Assembly (NCBI RefSeq): GCF_036014215.1
Contig: NZ_CP107921.1
Coordinates: 3,025,001-3,089,000, forward strand
DNA from: Streptomyces sp. NBC_00440
GTDB taxonomy: Bacteria; Actinomycetota; Actinomycetes; Streptomycetales; Streptomycetaceae
DNA length: 64,000 nt
Reading direction: 5' to 3'
In this document: positions 1-9,079 of the stretch, piece after piece
Layout of the letters: every line of letters begins with the position of its first letter
Position numbering within the stretch: the first letter of the stretch is position 1
Position numbers and translations under genes: made by a program
Notes under the pieces: generated by a model
Seen by the model: only the letters and a program-made list of their open reading frames with translations
What the model was told of the DNA's origin: nothing
The model's database searches: none

Positions 1-117
1 TGCAGTGGTCTGAGAGACGTAGCGCCAGCCGGAGGGGCCTGGTGCGCAGTGGAAGTGTTCTTCACCGAGGGGGGTGTGGTCGTGCAGATCGTGGAGCGAA
101 TAACGGCCGCGGGGCAT
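1..117 (-). CDS. Unidentified protein, N-terminal 39 residues only (gene runs off the window start)
   Basis: Reading the minus strand from the ATG at 117 gives 39 codons with no stop, starting MPRGRYSLHDLHDHTPLGEE and running to the window edge. An AAGGA Shine-Dalgarno sequence lies a few bases upstream of the ATG, and codon third positions are G/C-rich as in the neighbours. The peptide is rich in His and aromatic residues and has a single Cys (HFHCAPG). I do not recognise a family from this fragment. It is transcribed in the same direction as ahcY, but the hairpin at 151-185 lies between them, so it is probably a separate transcription unit. The call that it is coding rests on the ribosome site plus an open frame of only 117 bases. 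Confidence 0.6.
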   Translation of the reverse strand, partial: MPRGRYSLHDLHDHTPLGEEHFHCAPGPSGWRYVSQTTA

Positions 118-150
118 GGGGTCCTTGGGGTCTTTCCAGAGCCGGTACGG

Positions 151-185
151 GGCAGGCCCCCGACACGGGGGTGCGGGGGCCTGCC
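151..185 (-). terminator. Hairpin terminator downstream of ahcY
   Basis: Perfect 12-bp arms (GGCAGGCCCCCG at 151-162 and its complement at 174-185) with an 11-base loop, 71 bases beyond the ahcY stop. There is no clear U-tract, as is common in Streptomyces. Confidence 0.6.
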
Positions 186-256
186 TGGTACCTACTGCTT
201 CTGCGGTGCCGGCTGCTGACGGTGCGGCGAAGTGCGCACCAGCGGCACTGGTGGGA

Positions 257-1714
257 TCAGTAGCGGTAGTGGTCCGGCTTGTACGGGCCCTCGACCTCGA
301 CACCGATGTAGGCGGCCTGCTCCGGGCGGAGCGTCGTCAGCTTCACGCCGAGGGCGTCGAGGTGGAGACGGGCGACCTTCTCGTCCAGGTGCTTGGGCAG
401 CACATACACGTCGGTCGGATACTCGGCAGGCTTGGTGAACAGCTCGATCTGCGCCAGCGTCTGGTCCGCGAACGAGTTCGACATCACGAACGACGGGTGA
501 CCCGTCGCGTTGCCCAGGTTCAGCAGACGCCCCTCCGACAGCACGATCAGCACCTTGCCGTCGGCGAACGTCCAGGTGTGGACCTGCGGCTTGACCTCGT
601 CCCGCACGACCCCGGGGATCCTGGCCAGGCCGGCCATGTCGATCTCGTTGTCGAAGTGGCCGATGTTCCCCACGATCGCCTGGTGCTTCATCCTGGCCAT
701 GTCGGCGGCCATGATGATGTCCTTGTTGCCCGTCGTGGTCACGAAGATGTCCGCGATCGACACGACGTCGTCCAGGGTCGAGACCTGGAAGCCGTCCATC
801 GCCGCCTGCAAAGCGCAGATCGGGTCGATCTCGGTGATGATCACCCGGGCACCCTGACCGCGCAGCGACTCCGCGCAGCCCTTGCCCACGTCGCCGTAAC
901 CGCAGACCACCGCGACCTTCCCACCGATCAGGACATCGGTGGCACGGTTGATACCGTCGATCAGCGAGTGTCGGCACCCGTACTTGTTGTCGAACTTCGA
1001 CTTGGTGACAGCATCATTGACGTTGATCGCCGGGAACAGCAGCGTGCCGTCACGGTGCATCTCGTACAACCGGTGCACACCGGTCGTGGTCTCCTCCGTC
1101 ACACCCCGGATCTCGGACGACAGCTGCGTCCACTTCTGCGGGTTCTCGCCCAGGGTGCGGTTGAGGAGCTTGAGGATGTAGCTGTACTCCTCGCTGTCCG
1201 CGGTCGCCGGGTCCGGGGCCGCGCCGGCCTTCTCGAACTCGACGCCCTTGTGGACCAGGAGGGTGGCGTCACCGCCGTCGTCGAGGATCATGTTCGGGCC
1301 GCCGGTGGGGGTGTTCGGCCAGGTCAGTGCCTGCTCCGTGCACCACCAGTACTCCTCCAGGCTCTCGCCCTTCCACGCGAACACCGGCACGCCCGCAGGC
1401 GCCTCCGGGGTGCCCTTCGGGCCGACCGCGATCGCCGCGGCAGCGTGGTCCTGGGTGGAGAAGATGTTACAGGAGGCCCAGCGGACCTCGGCGCCGAGAG
1501 CGACCAGGGTCTCGATCAGCACGGCCGTCTGCACCGTCATGTGCAGCGAACCGGTCACGCGAGCACCGGCCAGCGGCTGCGCCGCGGCGTACTCCTTGCG
1601 GATCGACATCAGACCCGGCATCTCATGCTCGGCCAGCGTGATCTCCTTGCGCCCGAAGGCGGCCAGCGAAAGATCCGCGACCTTGAAGTCCTGGGTGATG
1701 GCGTCGGTCGTCAT
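257..1714 (-). CDS. ahcY: S-adenosylhomocysteine hydrolase
   Basis: Cytosolic NAD-dependent enzyme that splits S-adenosylhomocysteine into adenosine and homocysteine, removing the product inhibitor of methyltransferases in the activated methyl cycle. The 485-residue length fits the longer actinobacterial form. Visible motifs are the substrate-region [13 protein letters not shown], the NAD-binding [18 protein letters not shown] at about residues 271-288, the following [14 protein letters not shown], and the C-terminal KPDHYRY typical of the family. I start at the ATG at 1714 ([12 protein letters not shown]) because GAGGAG lies just upstream and the family begins there; an in-frame extension to 1783 lacks a ribosome site. 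It stands alone, with the CDF transporter gene ending 329 bases upstream and a terminator hairpin downstream. Very confident. Confidence 0.97.
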   Translation of the reverse strand: MTTDAITQDFKVADLSLAAFGRKEITLAEHEMPGLMSIRKEYAAAQPLAGARVTGSLHMTVQTAVLIETLVALGAEVRWASCNIFSTQDHAAAAIAVGPKGTPEAPAGVPVFAWKGESLEEYWWCTEQALTWPNTPTGGPNMILDDGGDATLLVHKGVEFEKAGAAPDPATADSEEYSYILKLLNRTLGENPQKWTQLSSEIRGVTEETTTGVHRLYEMHRDGTLLFPAINVNDAVTKSKFDNKYGCRHSLIDGINRATDVLIGGKVAVVCGYGDVGKGCAESLRGQGARVIITEIDPICALQAAMDGFQVSTLDDVVSIADIFVTTTGNKDIIMAADMARMKHQAIVGNIGHFDNEIDMAGLARIPGVVRDEVKPQVHTWTFADGKVLIVLSEGRLLNLGNATGHPSFVMSNSFADQTLAQIELFTKPAEYPTDVYVLPKHLDEKVARLHLDALGVKLTTLRPEQAAYIGVEVEGPYKPDHYRY

Positions 1715-2043
1715 ACGAGCTGCTCCTCGGGAGGTTGGTCGAGGGTGATGGGCTGGATGCTGCGGCGACGGGCGAAAAGGCACACGAATGCCCGAGCGCT
1801 CGCGGCGCAGTCCGTCGGAGGCCCTCTCTCCCTCGGCCGGTCCGCAGGACGGACCGCCCGACCGCCATCAGCAGCGACGTCTGGCTCCCGTCGAATCTAC
1901 ACCGATCGGCCCAGCGACCCCCAGCCCACCGGGGGGTCCGGCTGAAATCCGTACCTCGGGACGAGCCTCGGGACGGGCCGCCGACCGTGCGTCGGAGCGA
2001 TTCCGCGGCAGGGCCGCCGGGGCGTACGCGGCTCGGGTCCTCG
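1715..2043. other. Intergenic region upstream of ahcY (329 bp)
   Basis: This holds the ahcY promoter and leader and the end of the CDF transcription unit. I see a small hairpin at 1838-1856 (7-bp arms around CAGGA) and a short direct repeat of CCTCGGGACG near 1953-1980, but no convincing promoter, riboswitch or coding frame. The overlapping plus-strand open frames here look like GC-driven noise. Confidence 0.5.
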
Positions 2044-3021
2044 TCAGTGGTGCGGTACCGGTGACGGGCCGCCCGGGGTCGCCGCCGGGTCTTCGCCCGC
2101 CGCGGCCTCCGCCTCGCTGTAGATGTCCGGTTCCAGGTAGATCACCCGGGCGATCGGGACGGCTTCGCGGATACGGGCCTCCGCTGCGTTGATCGCGCGG
2201 GCCACTTCCGCCGCTGTGTCATCGTGCTGGACCGCGATCTTGGCGGCCACCAGGAGTTCCTCGGGACCGAGGTGCAGCGTGCGCATGTGGATCACGGAGG
2301 TGACGGTGTCGTGGTCGACGATGGCTTCCTTGATCTTGTCGACCTCCTCGGTGCCCGCCGCCTCACCGAGCAGCAGGGACTTGGTCTCCGCTGCCAGGAC
2401 GATCGCGATCAGGATGAGCAGGGTGCCGATGCAGAGCGTGCCGATGCCGTCCCAGACGCCGTTGTCCGTCGCCACGGCCAGTCCGACGCCGGCCAGTGCG
2501 AGGACCAGACCGATCAGTGCGCCGAAGTCCTCCAGCAGCACCACCGGAAGCTCGGGGGCCTTGGCGCGGCGGATGAACTGGGCCCAGGAGAGCGTGCCGC
2601 GTGTCTGGTTGGACTCCTTGATCGCCGTACGGAAGGAGTAGCCCTCCGCGATGAGCGCGAAGACCAGGACGCCGACCGGCCAGTACCAGTTGTCCAGCGA
2701 GTGCGGGTGCTTGACCTTCTCGTAGCCCTCGTAGACCGCGAACATCCCGCCGACCGAGAAGAGCACGATCGAGACGAGGAAGGCGTAGATGTAGCGCTCA
2801 CGGCCGTAGCCGAAGGGGTGCTGCGGGGTTGCCTCGCGCTTGGCCTTCTTGCCGCCGAGGAGCAGCAGCCCCTGGTTGCCCGAGTCGGCGAGTGAGTGGA
2901 CGCTCTCTGCGAGCATCGACGACGAGCCACTGAAGAGGAACGCCACGAACTTCGCTACCGCGATCGAGAGGTTGGCGCCGAGCGCCGCCACGATCGCCTT
3001 GGTTCCACCTGACGCACTCAT
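2044..3021 (-). CDS. Cation diffusion facilitator (CDF) family transporter
   Basis: Inner-membrane divalent-cation exporter of the CDF/ZnT superfamily, 325 residues. Six hydrophobic segments occupy roughly residues 8-230, followed by a cytosolic domain with the usual alternating strand-helix pattern (SVIHMRTLHLGPEELLVAAK). The TM2 motif HSLADSGNQ matches the CDF consensus HS..D..N. The equivalent site in TM5 reads LLEDFGALIGL, so the usual HxxxD pair is changed, as in the ZnT9-like branch; metal choice cannot be read from sequence. The start at 3021 (MSASGGTKAIV) has a purine-rich GAAGGGAA upstream; a longer form from 3078 would add a Lys/Thr/Pro-rich leader. It stands alone on the minus strand between manA and ahcY. 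Family confident, substrate unknown. Confidence 0.88.
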   Translation of the reverse strand: MSASGGTKAIVAALGANLSIAVAKFVAFLFSGSSSMLAESVHSLADSGNQGLLLLGGKKAKREATPQHPFGYGRERYIYAFLVSIVLFSVGGMFAVYEGYEKVKHPHSLDNWYWPVGVLVFALIAEGYSFRTAIKESNQTRGTLSWAQFIRRAKAPELPVVLLEDFGALIGLVLALAGVGLAVATDNGVWDGIGTLCIGTLLILIAIVLAAETKSLLLGEAAGTEEVDKIKEAIVDHDTVTSVIHMRTLHLGPEELLVAAKIAVQHDDTAAEVARAINAAEARIREAVPIARVIYLEPDIYSEAEAAAGEDPAATPGGPSPVPHH

Positions 3022-3087
3022 GGGTGGACGTGTTCCCTTCGTCGGTGCCGCGGCCTTGGTGCCGCTATTCGGCCGCACATTGTTGCA

Positions 3088-4251
3088 TCAGGCCACAACA
3101 GTGGCGCGGTAGACCGTCCCCGTACCGCTCAGGGTGACGGCCTCGCCCGCCGGTACAAACACCGACTGACCCGGTGTCAGGGCGAGTTCGCCCGCGCGCG
3201 GAGCGCCCGCCGTGCAGAGCAGGATCTGCGCGGTGGCCGCGGGCAGCGGGAGGGGCAGGGCGTCCTCGGCGCGTACGTAGCGCGAGAGCCGGAACTCGTC
3301 GATCGGGGTCTCGTACAGCTCCTCGCCGTCCGGGGCCGCTTCCGGGCGCAGGATGCCGGGTTCGGTCGCCTCGAAGCGGACGATGCGGAGCAGTTCGGGA
3401 ACGTCGACGTGCTTCGGGGTCAGACCGCAGCGGAGCACGTTGTCCGAGTTCGCCATGATTTCGACACCGAGGCCGTTGAGGTAGGCGTGCGGGATGCCGG
3501 CGCCGAGGAACAGTGCTTCACCTGGCTGGAGTTGTACGTAGTTGAGCAGCATCGCGGCGATGACGCCCGGGTCGCCGGGGTAGTGGTGGGCGAGCGAGGC
3601 GTACGGGGCGTGGGCGCCGCCGAGGCGTTCGGCCGCGGCGGCGGCCTCGGTGACCGTGGTCTTCATCCCGGCGGGGTCCGCGGACAGGACGGCTGTCAGG
3701 ACCTCGCGCAGCGCCGCCTCCTCGGGGTGTGCGTGCAGGATGTCCACGTACGGCTTGAGCGAGTCCACGTCGAGAGCGGCCAGCAGGTCGGCCGATTCGG
3801 CGGGGGCGCGGAAGCCGCAGAGGCCGTCGAAGTGGGTGAGCGCGCAGATGAGTTCGGGCTTGTGGTTGGCGTCCTTGTAGTTGCGGTGCGGGGCGTCGAT
3901 CGGGACGCCGCGGCGCTCCTCGTCCGCGTATCCCTCCTTGGCCTGGGCGAGGTCGGGGTGGACCTGGAGGGAGAGCGGGGCTCCGGCCGCGAGGATTTTG
4001 AACAGGAAGGGCAGTCGCGGGCCGAACTTCGCTACCGCCGGCGCACCCAGTTCGGCTTCGGGGTCAGCTTCGATGACGGCCGAGAGCGCCTGGTCACCGG
4101 TACCGCGGTCGATACGGGACGGGGCTCCGGGGTGGGCGCCCAGCCACATCTCGGCCTGCGGCTCGCCGGTGGGTTCGGTGCCGATGAGAGCCGGGATGGC
4201 AGTGGTCGAACCCCAGGCGTAGGGGCGCACGGTGTTGGCGAGGCGGTCCAT
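3088..4251 (-). CDS. manA: Mannose-6-phosphate isomerase, type I
   Basis: Zinc-dependent cytosolic isomerase that interconverts fructose-6-phosphate and mannose-6-phosphate, the entry to GDP-mannose and mannosylated envelope polymers. The 387-residue length is normal. Zinc-site motifs are visible: LQVHPD near residue 97, HKPELICAL, and AGIPHAYLNGLGVEIMANSD with NVLRCGLTPKHVD in the C-terminal cupin part. The start at 4251 (MDRLANTVRPYAWGS) is the family start; the upstream frame to 4347 is Pro/Arg-rich and has no homologous character. It is the last gene of the minus-strand set manB - Trm112-like - SIS protein - manA, with gaps of 191, 55 and 150 bases. This arrangement is conserved in actinobacteria. 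Confidence 0.95.
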   Translation of the reverse strand: MDRLANTVRPYAWGSTTAIPALIGTEPTGEPQAEMWLGAHPGAPSRIDRGTGDQALSAVIEADPEAELGAPAVAKFGPRLPFLFKILAAGAPLSLQVHPDLAQAKEGYADEERRGVPIDAPHRNYKDANHKPELICALTHFDGLCGFRAPAESADLLAALDVDSLKPYVDILHAHPEEAALREVLTAVLSADPAGMKTTVTEAAAAAERLGGAHAPYASLAHHYPGDPGVIAAMLLNYVQLQPGEALFLGAGIPHAYLNGLGVEIMANSDNVLRCGLTPKHVDVPELLRIVRFEATEPGILRPEAAPDGEELYETPIDEFRLSRYVRAEDALPLPLPAATAQILLCTAGAPRAGELALTPGQSVFVPAGEAVTLSGTGTVYRATVVA

Positions 4252-4401
4252 GAGGCTACTTTCCGGGCTGCTGAGGGCGGCGGGTACGGGTCGCCCGGCG
4301 GGCGTTCGGGGGTGGTGCTGTACGGGGTGCGGCGGGCTCTCGCGCACGGGGCACTCGGGTGCGCGGGTGCGCGTCCGGGGCGGAAGGCCGGGTGTTCTCG
4401 T

Positions 4402-5532
4402 TCAGGCCGTGGCAAGAGCGGTGTAGGCGGCGGCGAAGTCGGTGACCGCGAGGAGCTCCGCGAGGCATTCCAGCTCGCTGCCCTCCGCCGGTTCGAGCTC
4501 GCTGATCGGGGTGTCCTGGGCGAGGGCGATCTCGCGGGCGGCCGGGGCCGCGGTGAGGCCCCCCGCCGGGCGGTCGCGGACGAGCACCACCCGGGCGTGC
4601 AGCGCCTGCGGGTCGTCCACCCGGTCACGGAAGAAGTCGTCCGGGTCGGCGTCGCCCGCGAAGGGGCCGACGAGCAGCGCGCCGTGCGCGGGCAGGGCCT
4701 CGGGCAGTTCGGCGGCGAGAGCGGGGCGGCCCGCCAGCTCGGTCAGTACGGCGGCGAAGCGGCGGCCGACGGGGGCCGCGGAGGCGCCTTCGGTCCAGAT
4801 GAGCGGGAGGGAGTCGGCGAGTTCCGACGCCAGGGTCTTGGCCGGGTTGCTGTAGGTGGCGATGGCCGGGCCGCAGCGTTCCGCCGTGCTGTCCAGGCGG
4901 TCGGCCACGCGCTGCAGGGTCTCGGGCGGTGCCGTGACCAGGCCGACCCGGTCGAGCAGGACCAGCAGCGGGGTGAGCAGGGCCCACAGCGCACCGGGGC
5001 CGACCCCGGTGAACGGCACCTCGGTCTCCTCCTCGTACGGTGCTTCGGCCATCGGCACGACGAGGCCGTGCGCCCCGTTGACCGCCTCGGTCAGCGGCGA
5101 CCGGCGCGGGGCGACGCCGACGACCGTGCAGCCGCGCCGGTACGCCTGTTCCGCGAGGAGCGCGAGGCCCGGCTCCGAGCCGTCGGCGGTGACGACGAGC
5201 AGCAGGTCCACGGAACCGGCCCAGCCGGGCAGGGCCCAGCGCAGTGCGCCGGCGGCGGGGGCCACTCCCGTGGGGTGCAGCCGGGTGACGGGGGCCGCAG
5301 CACCCGCCAGGGCGGTGAGCAGGTCGGCCACACCGGTCGCGGCGGCGCCGGAACCGGCGACGAGTACGGCGCGGGGCCGTCCTTCCGGGTTCAGGTCGGC
5401 GAGGCCGGCCTCAGCCGCGTTCCGGGCGGCGGTACGGACACGGGCTCCGGCCTCGGCTGCGCCGCGGAGGAGTCCGCGGCGGTCGGCTCGGGCCAGGGCT
5501 TCCGGGGCGTCGAGCAACGACTCGTCGAGCAT
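4402..5532 (-). CDS. SIS-domain protein, bifunctional phosphoglucose/phosphomannose isomerase-like
   Basis: A 376-residue protein with two sugar-isomerase (SIS) folds. The first, around residues 50-180, has the phosphosugar-binding run AVLVAGSGAAATGVADLLTA followed by LLLVVTADGSEPGLALLAEQ. The second half carries TYSNPAKTLASELADSLPLIWTEG, typical of the phosphoglucose-isomerase-like family that includes archaeal bifunctional phosphoglucose/phosphomannose isomerases. It lies between manA and manB, so a role around fructose-6-P, glucose-6-P or mannose-6-P fits, but I see no assured catalytic Glu/His pair and a regulatory sugar-phosphate-binding role is equally possible. The ATG at 5532 follows the Trm112-like gene by 55 bases. 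The family is clear and the function is not. Confidence 0.85.
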   Translation of the reverse strand: MLDESLLDAPEALARADRRGLLRGAAEAGARVRTAARNAAEAGLADLNPEGRPRAVLVAGSGAAATGVADLLTALAGAAAPVTRLHPTGVAPAAGALRWALPGWAGSVDLLLVVTADGSEPGLALLAEQAYRRGCTVVGVAPRRSPLTEAVNGAHGLVVPMAEAPYEEETEVPFTGVGPGALWALLTPLLVLLDRVGLVTAPPETLQRVADRLDSTAERCGPAIATYSNPAKTLASELADSLPLIWTEGASAAPVGRRFAAVLTELAGRPALAAELPEALPAHGALLVGPFAGDADPDDFFRDRVDDPQALHARVVLVRDRPAGGLTAAPAAREIALAQDTPISELEPAEGSELECLAELLAVTDFAAAYTALATA

Positions 5533-5587
5533 CGGGGTCTGCCTCCGATTCGCCTTGCGTACGGGTGCGTGCGTGGGGCGGGGCGCC

Positions 5588-5773
5588 TTATGCGGGCCGG
5601 CGGGCCTCGTCGACGAGCAGGACCGGGATGCCGTCGCGGACGGGGTACGCGAGTCCGCACTCCTTACCGGTACAGATCAGCTCCGGGTTCTCCTCGGCTG
5701 CCGACTGGTCGTTGAGCGGGGAGTGGCAGACGGGGCAGGCGAGGATCTCCAGGAGACCGGCTTCGAGCGGCAT
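5588..5773 (-). CDS. Trm112-family small zinc-ribbon protein
   Basis: A 61-residue protein with one zinc ribbon: [10 protein letters not shown] near the N-terminus and [21 protein letters not shown] near the C-terminus. This is the Trm112/UPF0434 pattern. In eukaryotes and archaea Trm112 activates methyltransferases; the bacterial members have no settled role. I prefer the ATG at 5773 ([10 protein letters not shown]) because GAAGGGACC lies at a proper distance and the family starts there; seven more residues are possible from 5794. It is transcribed with manB upstream and the SIS gene downstream, a context kept across actinobacteria that suggests a tie to sugar-phosphate or envelope metabolism. 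Family confident, function unknown. Confidence 0.88.
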   Translation of the reverse strand: MPLEAGLLEILACPVCHSPLNDQSAAEENPELICTGKECGLAYPVRDGIPVLLVDEARRPA

Positions 5774-5911
5774 GGGGGTGGTCCCTTCGAACATACGGTT
5801 TGGGCCAGGTCAGCGTACCGCCGGGGCGGGGCGGGTGCGGGGCATCGGGGCGGTTCGGGTGGGGCGGGTGGGAGCGGGGGTGCGGCCGGCGGAGGGGGCG
5901 GGTGCCGCCCC

Positions 5912-5973
5912 CGTCGGCCGGTCTCGTCAGCCGGTCTCGTCAGCCGGTCCTGTCGGTGGTGCCGTCAGCCGGT
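5912..5973. repeat. 13-bp tandem repeats across the manB stop codon
   Basis: Four copies of CGTC(A/G)GCCGGT start at 5912, 5925, 5938 and 5963 (the last interval is 25, about two units). The copy at 5963 contains the manB stop codon (TGA on the minus strand). The 5938 and 5925 copies repeat that TGA in the other two frames; the 5912 copy has lost it. Confidence 0.75.
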
Positions 5974-7338
5974 CCCGCGTACCAGCCCGAGGACCTCGTC
6001 GCGGACCCCGGCCATCGTCGCCTCGTCCCGTGCCTCGACGTTCAGCCTCAGCAGCGGCTCGGTGTTGGACGGGCGGAGGTTGAACCACCAGTCCGCGGAC
6101 GTCACCGTCAGACCGTCCAGGCCGTCCGTCGTGATGCCGTCACGGTGTTCGTACGTCTCCCGTACCAGCGCCGTGGTGGCCGCCTGGTCGGTGACCTCGG
6201 AGTTGATCTCGCCCGAGCCGGCGTAGCGGTCGTACGGCGCGACCAGCTCCGAGAGCGTGCCCGGCTGGTTGCCGAGGGCGGCCACGACGTGGAGCGCCGC
6301 GAGCATGCCGGTGTCGGCGTTCCAGAACTCGCGGAAGTAGTAGTGCGCCGAGTGCTCGCCGCCGAAGATCGCCCCGGTCGTGGCCATCTCCTGCTTGATG
6401 AAGGAGTGCCCCACCCGGGTGCGGACGGGGGTGCCGCCGTTCTCCCGTACGACCTCGGGGACCGACCAGGAGGTGATCAGGTTGTGGATGACCGTGCCGC
6501 CGGGGTGCGCGGCCAGTTCGCGGGCGGCCACCAGGGCGGTGATGGCGGACGGCGAGACGCCCTCTCCGCGTTCGTCGATGACGAAGCAGCGGTCCGCGTC
6601 CCCGTCGAAGGCCAGGCCCAGGTCCGCGCCGGTCTCGCGGACCTTCGCCTGGAGGTCGACGAGGTTCGCCGGGTCCAGCGGGTTGGCCTCGTGGTTGGGG
6701 AACGTCCCGTCCAGCTCGAAGTAGAGGGGGACCACGTCGAGCGGGAGCGGGGCGAGCACCGTGGGGACCGTGTGGCCGCCCATGCCGTTCCCCGCGTCCA
6801 CCACGACCTTCAGCGGACGGATCGCCGAGAGGTCGACCAGGGAGAGGAGGTGGGCCGCGTACTCCTTCAACGTGTCACGCTCGGTGACGGTTCCCGGAGT
6901 TGGCGCGGCCTCGGGGGCGCCCGTGGCGGACCAGGTCTCCACGAGCGTACGGATCTCCGCGAGGCCCGTGTCCTGCCCGACCGGCGAGGCCCCGGCGCGG
7001 CACATCTTGATGCCGTTGTACCGGGCCGGGTTGTGCGAGGCCGTGAACATCGCTCCCGGCAGGTCGAATTGCCCGGACGCGAAGTACAACTGGTCGGTCG
7101 AGCAGAGGCCGATGAGGGTGACGTCCGCACCGCGCGCCGCCGCACCGCGCGCGAAGGCTCCGGACAGACCGGGCGACGAGGGGCGCATGTCGTGGCCGAC
7201 GACGATCGCCGACGCTTCCGTCACCTGCACGAAGGCGGCCCCGAACAGCTCGGCGAGCGACTCGTCCCACTGGTCGGGCACGACACCTCGTACGTCGTAC
7301 GCCTTCACGACCTGCGACAAATCGACAGCACCAGCCAC
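5965..7338 (-). CDS. manB: Phosphomannomutase / phosphoglucomutase
   Basis: Alpha-D-phosphohexomutase that interconverts mannose-6-P and mannose-1-P (and often the glucose forms), feeding GDP-mannose synthesis. All four family landmarks are present in 457 residues: the phosphoserine loop VVGHDMRPSSPGLSGAF near residue 50, the magnesium loop LAFDGDADRCFV near residue 245, the sugar-binding loop GGEHSAHYYFREFWNADTG near residue 325, and the phosphate loop RPSNTEPLLRLNVEA near the C-terminus. The GTG at 7338 is preceded by AGGAGG. It heads the manB - Trm112-like - SIS - manA set. The stop codon lies in a short tandem repeat (see 5912-5973). Very confident on family; sugar preference is inferred from manA next door. 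Confidence 0.95.
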   Translation of the reverse strand: MAGAVDLSQVVKAYDVRGVVPDQWDESLAELFGAAFVQVTEASAIVVGHDMRPSSPGLSGAFARGAAARGADVTLIGLCSTDQLYFASGQFDLPGAMFTASHNPARYNGIKMCRAGASPVGQDTGLAEIRTLVETWSATGAPEAAPTPGTVTERDTLKEYAAHLLSLVDLSAIRPLKVVVDAGNGMGGHTVPTVLAPLPLDVVPLYFELDGTFPNHEANPLDPANLVDLQAKVRETGADLGLAFDGDADRCFVIDERGEGVSPSAITALVAARELAAHPGGTVIHNLITSWSVPEVVRENGGTPVRTRVGHSFIKQEMATTGAIFGGEHSAHYYFREFWNADTGMLAALHVVAALGNQPGTLSELVAPYDRYAGSGEINSEVTDQAATTALVRETYEHRDGITTDGLDGLTVTSADWWFNLRPSNTEPLLRLNVEARDEATMAGVRDEVLGLVRGTG

Positions 7339-7462
7339 GTCGGTCCTCCTGAATATCCGCTCTGTCCGCTACGGGCCCATCACCCATCAAACTACCTGGG
7401 AGAATCGGGACTCTCCGCACATCGGAGCGGCATCCCGGCGCGCGCCGGGGGGAAGCGCGCCC

Positions 7463-9079
7463 TCACGGCAGCATCCAGCCCAGGAGCGCCGTGCTCTGCG
7501 CCATGACGATCAGACACATCACCAGCAGCAGTCCGAGAGTCCACGGCAGCACCCTGCGCAGCAGATCTCCCTCCTGCCCCTTGAGGCCCACGGCCGCGCA
7601 GGCGATGGTCAGGTTCTGCGGGGAGACCATCTTGCCCAGGACCCCGCCCGAGCTGTTGGCGGCCGCCAGCAGTTGCGGCGAGAGCCCGGACTCATGGGCT
7701 GCGGAGACCTGGAGTGCGCCGAAGAGGGCGTTGGACGAGGTGTCGGATCCGGAGACGGCTACCCCGAACCAGCCGAGTACGGGTGAGAGGAAGGCCAGTC
7801 CGGCGCCCGCCGCCGCGACGAAGTGGCCGATGGTGGCGGCCTGTCCGGAGAGGTTCATGACATAGGCGAGAGCCAGGACGGAGGTGACCGTGAGGATCGC
7901 GTACCGCAGTTCGTGCACGGTCGCCGCCCACTCCCGGAGCGCGGGCCCCGCCCGTACTCCGATGACCGCCGCCGTCAGCACCCCCGCGAAGAGGACCAGC
8001 GTCCCGCCGGTGGAGATGAGCGGGAGTGAGAAGGCGTTGCCCGGGACCGGTTTGCCGCCCGGGCCCGCGACGTTGAGGAACGGCCAGTCGAAGAGCCGGG
8101 TCGCGCCGTCGAACAGCCGCTTCACGGGCGGGATCTGGGCGAGCGAGAAGACCACGACGATCAGCCCGTACGGGGCGTAGGCGCGCACCACTTCGCGCCG
8201 CGGGTCCGCCTGGTCGAGGTCCTGGCTGCGTTCGCCGGTGAGTACGGCGGCCCGCACCGGTTCAGCGACCGGCCTGCGGGCGCCGGGGACCGCCAGCAGG
8301 GCTGCGGCACCGGCCAACGCGGCCAGGATGTCGGCGAGCTGGACGGAGACGAAGTTCGACGCGGCGAACTGGGCGGCTGCGAAGGCGACTCCGCAGACGA
8401 GCGCGGGCGCCCAGGTCTCGCGGAGTCCGCGCCTGCCGTCCACGATCACCACGAGCAGCAGCGGCACGACGAGGGCGAGCAGCGGAGTCTGCCGGCCGAC
8501 GACCGAGGCGACCGTGTCCAGCGGCAATCCGCTGACCTGTGCGAGCGTCACCACGGGTGTGCCCATGGCGCCGAAGGCGACCGGTGCGGTGTTGGCGACG
8601 AGCGCGACGACCGCCGCGCGCGCCGGATCGAAGCCGAGTGCCACCAGCATCACCGCGCAGATCGCCACCGGAGCGCCGAATCCGGCGAGCGCTTCGAGGA
8701 GCGCGCCGAAGCAGAAGCCGATGACGAGGGCCTGGATGCGGGGGTCGTCGGAGAACCGGCCGAAGGAGCGCCGCAGTATGTCGAAGTGCCGGGTGCGGAC
8801 CGTCATCCGGTACACCCAGAGGGCGTTGACGACGATCCACAGGATGGGGAAGAGACCGAAGAGCGCCCCCTGCGCGCCCGAGGAGAGCGTCTGGCCCAGC
8901 GGCATCCCGTACGCGATCAGCGCGACCAGGACGGCGACGGCCAGTCCGGTCAGGCCGGCCCAGTGGGCTTTCATCCGTACGGCGCCGAGCAGCGCCATGA
9001 CGGTGAGCAGCGGCAGAGCGGCGACGAGGGCGGACAGGGCGAGCGAATCGGCTATGGGTTCCAGCGGCTGCACAAACAC
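7463..9079 (-). CDS. lctP: L-lactate permease (LctP family)
   Basis: A polytopic inner-membrane protein of 539 residues with about 12-13 hydrophobic segments, matching the lactate/glycolate:proton symporter family. Characteristic stretches are LFPILWIVVNALWVYRMT, the loop FGRFSDDPRIQALVIGFCFG, ALAGFGAPVAICAVMLVALG, and the C-terminal half GWFGVAVSGSDTSSNALFG, which carries the polar residues of the transport path. I start at the GTG at 9079 (VFVQPLEPIADSL), with GAGG upstream; an in-frame ATG at 9160 would add a charged His-rich leader that does not fit the family. No lactate dehydrogenase gene lies nearby, so it appears to be a stand-alone carboxylate transporter 124 bases downstream of the manB start. 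Confidence 0.9.
   Translation of the reverse strand: MFVQPLEPIADSLALSALVAALPLLTVMALLGAVRMKAHWAGLTGLAVAVLVALIAYGMPLGQTLSSGAQGALFGLFPILWIVVNALWVYRMTVRTRHFDILRRSFGRFSDDPRIQALVIGFCFGALLEALAGFGAPVAICAVMLVALGFDPARAAVVALVANTAPVAFGAMGTPVVTLAQVSGLPLDTVASVVGRQTPLLALVVPLLLVVIVDGRRGLRETWAPALVCGVAFAAAQFAASNFVSVQLADILAALAGAAALLAVPGARRPVAEPVRAAVLTGERSQDLDQADPRREVVRAYAPYGLIVVVFSLAQIPPVKRLFDGATRLFDWPFLNVAGPGGKPVPGNAFSLPLISTGGTLVLFAGVLTAAVIGVRAGPALREWAATVHELRYAILTVTSVLALAYVMNLSGQAATIGHFVAAAGAGLAFLSPVLGWFGVAVSGSDTSSNALFGALQVSAAHESGLSPQLLAAANSSGGVLGKMVSPQNLTIACAAVGLKGQEGDLLRRVLPWTLGLLLVMCLIVMAQSTALLGWMLP

Noticed and set aside
116..1945. A 609-codon plus-strand open frame opposite ahcY
   Set aside because: It lies antisense to an unmistakable ahcY gene and reads as low-complexity Arg/Val/Leu sequence.
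3409..5715. A 768-codon plus-strand open frame across manA and the SIS gene
   Set aside because: It crosses two well-supported minus-strand genes and their gap and has no domain character; GC artefact.
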